This document shows positions 1 through 9,786 of a stretch of DNA of 12,008 nucleotides, piece after piece. This stretch comes from Lunasporangiospora selenospora. Lineage: Eukaryota; Mortierellomycota; Mortierellomycetes; Mortierellales; Mortierellaceae. Made by a program: the position numbers and the translations under genes. The number at the start of each line of letters is the position of its first letter. Positions within the stretch are counted from its first letter, which is position 1. Location: assembly GCA_015680635.1 (NCBI GenBank), contig JAABOA010000416.1:1-12008 (forward strand). The letters run 5' to 3'. The notes beneath the pieces were generated by a model. It did not search any database. It was not told the DNA's origin and saw nothing but the letters and a program-made list of their open reading frames with translations.

Positions 1-1
1 A

Positions 2-45
<44 letters not shown>

Positions 46-60
46 AGGAAGGAAGGAAGG
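1..60. repeat. Compound microsatellite (AAAG)11(AAGG)4
   Basis: Positions 1-44 are eleven perfect AAAG units and 45-60 are four AAGG units, followed by a degenerate purine-rich stretch to about 110. The array starts at the window edge, so its true length is unknown. On the sense strand of the neighbouring gene it reads (CTTT)n, a long polypyrimidine tract inside an intron. Confidence -1.
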
Positions 61-130
61 AAAGAATGAAAGAAAAAAAAAGAGAAAAAAAGAAAATAAA
101 AACAAAAAGGTTAGCTTATTATCAGAATCG

Positions 131-148
131 CACACACAGACACACACA
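131..148. repeat. Short CA-rich tract
   Basis: Alternating CA dinucleotides interrupted once by GA (139-140). It lies in the same intron as the AAAG array, 25 bases beyond exon 5 of the Lgl gene, and reads as a GT-rich tract on the sense strand. No function is evident. Confidence -1.
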
Positions 149-172
149 TCAGGAGTAACTGTCAACACTTAC

Positions 173-3100
173 AGAGCTGATCCAGATCCTCGAGTTTAGG
201 GGGCGACTCTTCTCCAGTCAGAGCTGAACTCACAGCATTGCTGACACTTCCCAACCACCCACCGAATCCAGAACCTCCAGTATTCGAAATGCCCGTTACA
301 GACAACTGAGCCGAGGGTCGAAGTGGGATAGTCATCAAAGGATCATACAATTGCATCGCCTCAGAATTGCCTGCAGCCGTTCGTCCTTGTTGAGAAAAAC
401 TTGCCTCATCATTTGGCACACGGTGGCTCTTCCAGAATAGATCATGCCCCCAAAGACTATACATCCGGAACTCGAATTTCAGGATCGGGACCAACAATCG
501 GCCGTCCGACAAGATCACACTAGTCCGAAGTCGTTCCTTCTCGAGGACAATTGGCAGCTCCAGAGTCGGCTCTCGCCCTCCCCTACTGCTGCCATTGTTT
601 CCACCCGGTCCTGGCGATGGCGTAAGAGCGCCGCCGTGACCACCTAAAGAGATCAGCTCGAGCTTGGGAATACTGAACAACAGGATCCGTCCGGTCTCTG
701 TCAGACACAACAGACAGCATGCTCCCTGATGATATATCACATTCGCTGCCATGATCCGACCAACACCTCCTGGGCCAGTCGCACCAGACGCTTCCCGGTT
801 GGGGTTGGGGCCCAATTGGGGATGGTTCAACAAATCCACCTTGTGAATCCGACGCGAGGTGCAGTTCATGTGCACTCGGACACTGTATTCCGAGACACAG
901 ACCAGGTAATTCAATCGTTGGTGTGCCTTGGTCATCACTTTATCCTGTGCATCTTTTAAAGTCGAGTAAATACTTGGCTTGGGGTGATGTTCTGCACTAG
1001 AGACAGGGAGTGGACGTGACGGCAGTGGCGGAGGATGCGACGGTAGGTCCTTGTCGTGATGAGGCAACGATGTCATTGAGGACCCAGTGGCAGTCGTTGC
1101 GTAACTAGTCGCAGTCGAGACTGAAGACAAGCTCGTAGTTGACTGCATCGCAATCTGGGCCACAGGTGCACTCTCGGGAGTGAGGACATTGATGATCGAG
1201 GTGTGAACAGAAGCATACTTTTCCTTTGTCTGAAATGTCTCCACTTTTCGAATACGTCTTTGAGCCATAACCTCGTGATGTTGTTGTTGCTGCTGATGTT
1301 GTTGAGGAGGTGACATGGGAGGTGATGCTAGTCCAATGGGTTCAATAGCAAAGATGATATAAACACCTTCTGTGGATCCCGCCAAGAGCAACAACGAGGG
1401 TGTCTTGTCTTGGTCACTGGTCGTCGACACTATAAACTCCAAGCTCGAGATCACTACGCCAACGCGCTGTAACGACTGTTCCTGCTGCTGTGGATCCAGG
1501 GATGGGTCTAGGGGGTTGGCGTTGGCTCCAGCATGGGGGTTATGGTTTGGGTGAACCTGGTGAGACCGATGATGTTCATCGTGGTTTGATGACACGTTGC
1601 CATCACCTGCTGCTGGGATCTTTTCTTGATCCAACATCACCACTGTTTAGGAGAATAAACACCATCCACGCACACTTGGGGGTTAGAAAACTAAAACCAC
1701 AGACTTGGGACCATGAACTACCCCCAGACAAAAATCAACTATCAGCTCTTGTTGGGGGGCCTACCCTTCAAATCCTCCACATGAAGCAGCCTTCCTGTTC
1801 TTGTGTCAGTGATACTAAGAGAGTAAAATTCGTCGGATACCGCCACACTATATATCCCCAAAAGTTTTGGTCAGTTATTACGCAATCATTATTACCAACA
1901 AAACAACATTCGTTCTCTGTCTCCCTGTCCCAGAAACTTACAGGCCACAGTCCGAGATCGCAATCTGGTTAATCCTTCCGAGATGAGTGCTGTTGGACTT
2001 GGTCACGGGTGAGAATTCTGCTCCCTGATTCAGACATGCTTCCATAAATTGCGGTCGAGGCGGGAGCGAAGGAGACGGTCCTCTGTCAGGAAGCGGTGGA
2101 AGAAGCGGTGAGGTAGTGGCTCTGTCAGGGAGTGGAGGAGTTGGATCGAGGTAACGACCCTCGGGTGAGACAACTTTTCCTTCAACAGACTCTGGTGGAG
2201 GACTAGAGTGTTCATGACTCGGGTCAATTGTTCCAGGTGTGAATGGGCTAGTGGGTCCATGGTCACCGGGAGGACTGTTGACCCCAGGCAGAGATGACTG
2301 GGATCGTACTGAATTGGACCTGCTCTGGTTTGTTGATGGTGATGGTGCTTGTGAACGAGCGTATTCTTCCCTGGATGGATAATCTGGTCCATGAGTCGGT
2401 GCTGGTCCTGTCCTGAAGGATTGCTCTCGTTCAAAATTTTGGGAATAGTCCTCGGTGAAATGTCCGCTACTTGTAGCCTCCTGTTGTTGACTAGGATCAC
2501 ACTGGCTGTTGGTGATATTCAGGCCACGTTCCATTTCAGTTGCAAGAGCATCGGCGATATGGCCCTCGTGTACACTCTGGGCAATGTTAGATTGTCGAGC
2601 GAGATACTCGTTTCCATCTTTTGATAGACGCCCATAGACCCAATGTCCATTAGCAAAACCCACAGTCAAGACCTGACTCTGGATTGAATACTCAAATGCG
2701 ACAATCTCAGTTTGGTTCTTAAAAAAGAGCGCCCCAAGCTCAGTCGTCAAGTGGCGAATCGGTTGAAAGGAAGCTCCTTCCCAGAAGCGAATACTGCAGT
2801 CATCATGGGCTGTCACGAGAATATCGTGGCAAACTCTAGATTCATCGACAGTCGCAAGCTTGCCTCCAAAGATAGGAAGTCGTTGATAGGGAGAAGGCTT
2901 CTTAATGTCATAAAGTCCATTCACCAAGCGAGAGTACTGATCTGGCGAGAGAGGGCCGTAGACTTTTGTCATTAGAACCTTTGGTTCGGCAAAAGTCAAG
3001 CATGAGGGTATAGCGTGTTGGGCGTAGGGTGGATTGAAAGAATAAGCCTTAATGCCTCCTTTGTTGGTGAGAACTAGGACTGCGAGTGGATCCAATGCGC

Positions 3101-4519
3101 CATTGTACCATGGTGAATTGCGAGGGAGAACAATAAAGTCGAGGATATCGGATTCCATGGGGAGAGTTTGATGTCTACGAGGCTTCTTGTAGTCAGGTCT
3201 AGGGGGGTATTCATAGAGATGGAGTCCAAACATATCAAGCGAGCTAGTCCCTCCGGCCACGATCAGAGTCATATCCTCCTTGTTCGCATGAAGACACCAT
3301 GTCAGTCGGTAAATGGGCACAAATTGGGCATTTTCTCTCTCAATAGCAGGCCGCGTGCCTGGAATATTGACGTTCAGCTCATGGACTGTTCTCGCTAGGA
3401 CAGGTCTCTCTTGACGAATATCCCAAAATACAAAGCAACCATCGTCATAGCCTCCAACAAAGCCTTGACCATCTGGGCGCCATGAAATGACAGTAACATG
3501 CGGATAGCGATACTCGTTCATCGCCATCATATTGTTTCCCATGGCAATACCACCCGTAGCCCCGGGGGGGATCTCGTAAATAAATGTCCTGATGACCGTT
3601 TTCTGTATGATATTCCAGAGGACAACGCCCGTGTTATAGGCAATCAGGAGTTGATTGCTATCAATTGGATGTGCCTGGATAGAGACCACCATCGAGTTGC
3701 GCTTTCCGTCGGGAATAATATTTGGGATCTTGTAATGCACTGTCTGGCCTCTGTACACGTCAAAGACATCGACCGTACCATCTCGGAGTCCTTGAAAGAG
3801 CCAATTGGATCCCGAGAGTAGCTCCATGCATGTGACGATATTGCGTGCGTTCCGGACAAAGAGGCGCTGTTTCTTGATCAGGTCAAACACGGTGATGGCA
3901 TTCTTGACGTCGAGTGCAACCAAAATGGGTGAACCCGGTTGAAAGGCCAGCATTTTAACCGATATACCCTCCTCGAGTTCAAGGTAGCAGACAACTTCAG
4001 ATCCACCCGTTACCGCAATTGCACCCTTGTACGTGCCTGAGGGCGCATTGTTGTGATCATCACCGATTAAAGAGAGAGAAGACCCGGAGAGAGTCAGCTG
4101 TGAGGGAATCTTGGCGCTAAAACGACATTTTTTCCACCATTGGCTTAGAGGTGAACACGAGAGGTGCCCAAGGGGTACTTACCAGTAGCAAGAAGACCCT
4201 GGATAGGGTCCACAGCTATGGAAGATATGAGTGCTGGAAGACCGTATCTCCTTGTCTAAAAGTAATAAAGGTCAGGTATTTGATGACAAGGGGTATCGAC
4301 GGTTGGAGGAATTGATATTCGACCATGGAGCTACTTTCTTCCATGTCGGGAGGCTGTTGCGCCAGAAAGCCTTACCTCGCAAAAGTTGAGTGTATCAATA
4401 GAAAGGCCGGCCGATAGATCCTGTGCAAGTCTCTTTGTGCCTTCTTTCTGAAGGACCTGACGGATGCCACGCGCTCCTTCGGTCTGCACAACATTTTTAA
4501 TCTTGGTGAAGAAAGACAT
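173..4519 (-). CDS. SRO7: Lgl/Sro7/tomosyn family WD40 protein (5 exons, 3' end missing)
   Basis: Exons in gene order, all complement: 4376-4519, 4183-4255, 1942-4036, 1765-1847 and 173-1642. Junction phases agree, giving 1288 codons plus one base; the gene continues past the left edge. Every donor is GT (GTAAGG, GTAAGT, GTAAGT, GTAGGC, GTAAGT). The start gives MSFFTKIKNVV. The diagnostic block YGLPALISSIAVDP..QGLLATGT (residues about 52-74) spans exons 2-3 and is the N-terminal signature of lethal giant larvae proteins. WD40-like blades continue to about residue 560 (VVLWNI 210-215, FVFWDIR 274-280, IRFWEG 488-493). A Ser/Pro-rich linker follows (580-735), then VAVSDEFYSLSITD (from 772, exon 4) and the Lgl C-terminal half (ISSLEFIVS about 863, YLVCVSEYSVRVH about 1044) with H/Q-, S/P- and G-rich insertions. 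Family members form a double beta-propeller, bind Q-SNAREs (Sec9/SNAP-25) and Rab GTPases, and act in polarised exocytosis. Whether a tomosyn-like R-SNARE tail exists is unseen. The symbol is the yeast co-orthologue's; family call very secure, subfamily less so. Confidence -1.
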
Positions 4520-4931
4520 TGGGGGTATCTTGTGGAAAAGTTAAAAAAAAAAAAAAAAAAGCCAATGGGGCGAGGAAGGTAGGATGTACAATGTTGCTGA
4601 ATGGCAACTTCAATTGAGGAAAAGAAATGGCTCGGAAAGTTCCAATTGGATACAGAATGGAAGATGCAGCAGGGAGAAGAGTGCCCCCTAACAGATGAAA
4701 GACGCGATGTGGATTTAGACAAGAGCAGGCAAGAGAGAAAAGGCTCCTGCATCATTCTTTCTCCAGCCCGAGGGGTCTAGTGGCGTGTCAGGTGATCGTG
4801 ATCATTTTCAGTAGAAGCCCTCATCAACTCTTTGGGATGCACTCCAACTTCCACCAACTGCTCCTCCTTCCATTCTCCGGCACCCAGCCTAGCTACCCTT
4901 TACGCGTTCGACATCTTAGTCTTGGCAGTTC
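4520..4931. promoter_or_regulatory. 412-bp shared intergenic region between divergent genes
   Basis: It separates the two start codons (minus-strand ATG at 4519, plus-strand ATG at 4932), so both promoters and 5' leaders must fit here unless distal leader exons exist. Visible elements: CCAAT at 4562-4566; a palindromic CCAATTGG at 4642-4649 that presents a CCAAT box to both strands; an A18 run at 4543-4560 just upstream of the Lgl start (T-rich on its sense strand); and a short TGATCGTGATCA segment near 4792-4803. I see no good TATA box. Transcription start sites cannot be placed from sequence. Confidence -1.
4543..4560. repeat. Homopolymer A18
   Basis: Eighteen consecutive A on the plus strand, 23 bases upstream of the minus-strand Lgl start codon. 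It is a T18 run in the sense orientation of that gene, probably in its leader or core promoter. Poly(dA:dT) tracts commonly keep fungal promoters free of nucleosomes; that role here is inference. Confidence -1.
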
Positions 4932-4992
4932 ATGGCTTCGTTTCAGCCTCGCGGCAGGGAGCTCTCTGCGCGAGAGATGGTCTCGCGGGTGA
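4837..4992 (+). other. Possible upstream ORF (51 codons) overlapping the TRAPPC8 start
   Basis: An ATG at 4837 opens a 51-codon frame, out of phase with the TRAPPC8 coding sequence, that runs over the Met1 and Met16 codons. It stops with TGA at 4990-4992, and the last base of that stop is the A of the in-frame Met21 ATG (4992-4994), giving TGATG. It matters only if transcripts begin upstream of 4837. No protein family is recognised and the peptide need not be functional. Confidence -1.
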
Positions 4993-7900
4993 TGAGTCCC
5001 CGTATCACAGTGATCGCTTCGCCTGACGCAACAGAACTCTGCCAGGCAAATCATCTTCCTTCAGTTGCCGATCTACTCACACCATTTGGCGAGCAAATCG
5101 AGGGCCGAAGTAATTTCAATGCTACACTATATTGTCTATGCATGTTTCCCTCGTCTGCAGTGTCTAATGGCAGCGTGTTCTATTCTCCTTTTCTCCTTGC
5201 TTCTTTGCGACGCGACATAGTCACGGTACATGGCTCCATGGGCCTGCCATCTTCCATCGACAACTTCTCGGTCCGGTTCACAGAGATGGACCAACTGGAA
5301 GAAATCGATTCCAAAACCACAGAACGTTGGTTGGCCGAGGTTGTACGGAACGAGGCCAAAGGGTTTGAAGACGGGTTCCAAATCAAAGGCAAGGAACAGG
5401 TCACGTCTGATTATTTGAATGGTAAGAAGAATACGTTGTAGATACTAGCATTCACTCTGAGCTACAGTCCATTGACTTGGACCCGCTATCTCGTGTACTT
5501 TTCTCTTTGGACATAGCATCTGCGGATCAAGTCTATCCATGGTACTCCAAGTATCGTGACCTACTCTTGGGAACTGGAGGCGTGACAGACCACGAAACCT
5601 TTGATCACCCTGTCGCCAGTATCATTGCCATCTCCTCATTCTCCGCCGATCCCATTGGGGATATCAGAAAGTTGATCAGCACAAGCACATCTTCCGTCAT
5701 CTTTGAAAGGGCGTACATGGACCCTTCAATACTTCAGTACTATATTCTAATCCATGACAATGCTAGGGGAAACTTGGAGAGGTACTACATTCAATATGGG
5801 ATCGTTTTTTATCAGATGATGTCAACACAGAAAAAAAACCTTCCAATGCCATTATCCGATTTTAATAATATCTGTTCATTTGTTATTAGCGCTATGAATA
5901 TGCTGGACGCGATGAGAAGAACATTTGGATTGAACTGTAGCATGTTAAAGATCAACTCTGTCAACCCGAATGACTCGACACAGCGGAAGGACAGACATGC
6001 ATATCTCTGGCACAAGTGCGTGCCCAGGTCAAAACTACTTGCTCTAGGACGAATCGCCAAAGACTCGACCGGCACTGGCAGGAGCTCCTTCTCATCCATT
6101 AACTCGAATCCCCTAGGAACTATCTCCGAATTGATTTCTCAGCGCAGCTCCATGTCTTCACCAGTCTACTCTACAGGAAGTAGCTCCCCAACATTTGCAC
6201 AAAACCCCGTGTTTGCCCAGGTTGGAAATGACGAAGAAGATGGAACATTTAATCAGGAACCTCAGTCAAAACTGCAGTCGGAGGATCAGGAAATCACAAT
6301 AGATCTGTTAATTCATCCAGAAAAGCTGGCCGAGCCCTATGGATGTTGCCTAAGCAACGACGACATTTCAGGGATTGCATCATTGCTTCGAGAGATGCTG
6401 GCGCAAGTGATTATACCCAATATGGAGAGAAGCATTGCTCACTGGAATGAACAGGTTGCAGCCTCAAGGAAGGGCATTGCTGGTCGATTCCGACGTTACT
6501 TCGGCACGGGATCCAAGAATCCTGCGACAGCAATTCAACAATCGGCCTCTGCTGGTCCAAATGGAGGCTTGATCTATCCACATGCTTCACCAGAAGCCCA
6601 GATGCGCAAACTTGCTGATTGGGCGTTTATGCTCCGGGACTACAAGTTTGCTTCCTCTGTCTATGAGACTGTAAAGAAAGACTTTGCCTCAGACAAGGCA
6701 TGGAAGTACTATGGCGGAGCACAGGCAAGTCAAAATTACGCTTATTATTCGACAGGCGCTTCGGTAGCTCCTCAATTTACAGACCAATGGCTAATACTTT
6801 CGTTAACAAATATTCTCTGGATGGCTAAAAACAATAGGAAATGATTGGGCTGTGTTTACTCATGTCTCCTCAATCGCTAAGCGTCAAGAACGACATTGAT
6901 CACTACCTCGAGTCTGCTGTGAATGCTTTTATCCATAAGGCCAGAGTACCCTTTTTTGCTGCCCGAGCGACTTTATTCTGCTACGAACTCTTTAAGCAGC
7001 GAAACATGTATAGGGAGTCGCCCGTCACACTAACAAGGATGACTGCAGAGGTACCATATTGAGATTACTTTCGTTTGGCATATTTGTAATTTGCCAACTT
7101 CTGATCTCATTTGCTGACCTGGATACTTGCGGATCAATTTTATTTTCATATTTTCCATACTCAATAGTCCTCTGATCTTCGCAATGGCCTTTTCTTGGAG
7201 CAAGCGGCACATTGCTACTTAAAGCTGCCCAGACCATCTGTCAGGAAGTATGCCTTCCACATGATTATGGCTGGCCACCGATTCAACAAGGCGGATCAGG
7301 TACTTTTACTCTACTCTAACTCCATCCATTTAGAAAATTGTGAGTTCAATTGCTTGTGAAGTCTACTGAATGACCGCTTGTTAACACATTTAAGATCTAC
7401 CATTTTATAGAAAGAACACGCGTATCGTTGTTATATGGCGGCATCTCTTGTATATGACTCTAAGGGATGGGAACTTGTCGACGATCATATCAGCTGCACT
7501 GTTGGACGACAATCATACCAGCTGGGCAAATCTGAGGAAGTATTGGAACACTACACCAAGTTGCTGCGTGAAAGTCGACAGACGCCTCAACAGCAAGCCG
7601 TCTACATGAAAGAGTTTTTGAGTGTTTACAGAGTAAGGAGTCATTGCCCTCTGTCTGGGCCCTTTATTGCTTTGGTGCGAGACTAGAACCACAATCCAGC
7701 ATTGATTCGCTGAATCTATGTATCTACCCCCGTAATTGGCGTGAAATAGGACTACACCAACAAGATCGAGGCTGACCCTCTCCGAGAGACATTCCCAGAC
7801 TTTCCACTCCCTATTGTCCTTGGGCAGAAGGCAAGGGTAGTCCTTTCGACATCCCAATCACCTAGCGACAAGAGCGAGGCGTGGGTAGATCTCGAAAAGA

Positions 7901-9739
7901 ATCTAAAGACGAATAATAGCTCAGACTCGAAGCGGACTGTTTCTGCAGTTGGAGGTATACCTGACTGTCTTTGATTTATAGCACAATGCATTTTCCTTCT
8001 TTCTTTTTAAGAAAAGAGACTATCATGAACATTTAGGTACTAACTCGGCATATACTGTCCATGTCCACCCCTTTATAGAACATGTGTTAGTGACATTGGA
8101 TATCAAGAATCCACTGCAGATCCCCGTGATTCTTACTGACGTCATTCTTGGATGTGAACACAGTGCCTCCACATCCAACTTTACAGTCCCTGAAGATGCG
8201 GCAGAAGAGGCCCATCTCGCTTTGTATGCACAACAGACTCCCAACTTTGATGGGCGAGTAACGTTTAGTGCCTTTGATTGTGACAGGATCGATCGTGTCA
8301 TCATGGAGCCAGGTCAAGTCCGAACAGTAAGAATATCAAACAGAAATTGTCGGTGTGTATTTCATACGATGTGTGGCTGGCAACTTGACTGATCTAACCA
8401 TAAACTCCTCTTCGATTTTACAACCACATAAAGTTGAAATTCGAGATCCTACCAAAGAAAGAGGGTCAGATCAAGGTGATGGGACTGCATTGTAATGTCG
8501 AGGGTCAGGTCCATGCTTACAAGGAGATTATCAAACGTGGCAAGCGACTGAATAAAACCAAGGAGCAAATGATGTCGCAAGTTTATGAAGAAGACAAGAG
8601 CTTGGACATCCTGATCGCGCCCGAGATGCCACTGTTGGACGTCCAATTCCAGTCTGTGCCTGAAATGATCCTCTCGGGCGAAGTCTGTGAGCTGTCACTG
8701 CAAATCAAAAACCTTGGCAAGAAGGGTCTCAAGAATTTGAAGGTCCGCATGAGCCACCCAACATTCTTTTGCATAGGTGAAAGCAGGGATGAGAGTGACC
8801 TTGGCTTATACAGTAAGTTTGTGGACTACCTTGTTCTTCCTCTACTCTCTGAATGGGAATGAATCAGCTTCAGCTTGCAATCTGACATTTTAATACTCTT
8901 AATTTGGGAAATTTAGCCAAGGGAGAGGGGGGACAAGCCTCAGAGTGGTTGGAAATCGACAATTCTTTGCAGATCCAATCGACACAGACGATCCTAGAGG
9001 CAGTGCTGGCGCCGGGTGAGAGTGCCACAATCCCTGCTTGGCTCCGTGGAGAAAGAATTGGCAAACATACATTCTTGTTTGTATTCTCGTACGAGTCTGA
9101 ACAAGAAAAGACTGCCATGGGAGTGAGAACTCTGCGACACGCCATCTCGGCCCAAGTCTTGCCATCGCTCAAGATCAATGCCTTTACACGACCCAGTACA
9201 CGAGGATTGAACGAGTTCATTTTGGGCATTGAGACGGAAAACCTGCAGACGGTACCCAATTTTGAGTTTTTGCAAATCTCATCCATGAGTGCCTCCTGGG
9301 TCATTGAGGCTGTTAGCAAGTCTGAGTACGTTATTTGTCTCTGATTCTTTGAGGAGGGGAAAGAAAGAGAAAATGGGATAGGACCAATTGGATCAAACGG
9401 AGCTAACCAATCACCTTCTTGGTTTCTGATAAACAACGACAACAAAAAAACAGGGATTCTGAAGACAGCAGATCGATTGCACCAAGACAAACCGTGTTTA
9501 CCTACTACAGGATCCGAAAGAGCGAGGGTAAGGCTGACACTGGATTGCCTGCCACGACTGTTATCACACCCGAGAAATTTACAGCCAGGGCTTTGGAGAG
9601 GCTAGTAATCGGTGAAGAAAAGCCGCGGGATATTCCCCCGCCACTTGATTTGAAAATCTGCCATCTCTCTACGGTAAAGAGCCACAGCATGCTTTGTGCC
9701 CAATGTGGCCTCTTGATTCTGCCTTAATCCATTGCGTTG

Positions 9740-9786
<47 letters not shown>

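Larger units (their letters stand above)
1..172 (-). other. Partial intron 5 of the Lgl-family gene
   Basis: Reading the minus strand, exon 5 ends at 173 with donor GTAAGT at 172-167. No convincing acceptor follows before the left edge, so the intron is at least 172 nt. It contains a CTAAC branch-point-like motif (complement of 110-114). Downstream of that motif almost every sense-strand base is a pyrimidine, as expected near a 3' splice site. The terminal exon or exons lie outside the window. Confidence -1.

Noticed and set aside
1490-1972. 160-aa plus-strand open frame
   Set aside because: It is antisense to Lgl exons 4-5 and the intron between them. Its translation matches no family I recognise, while the minus strand reads a conserved protein with consistent splice sites.
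5468-5516. Coding use of the open frame upstream of exon 3 (SIDLDPLSRV...) via the CTACAG acceptor
   Set aside because: Joining 5421 to 5468 breaks the reading phase. The acceptor at 5516 keeps phase and gives a better match to TRAPPC8.
8327-8352. Continuation of TRAPPC8 exon 9 through RISNRNCR
   Set aside because: A GTAAGA donor at 8327 and the CTAAC branch point at 8394-8398 support splicing; the spliced product (VRT|LKFEILPK) matches the family better.
8870-9490. 206-aa minus-strand open frame
   Set aside because: It lies opposite TRAPPC8 exon 11, whose sense reading (APGESATIPAWLRG) is clearly conserved, and it crosses two TRAPPC8 introns. It is a shadow frame.
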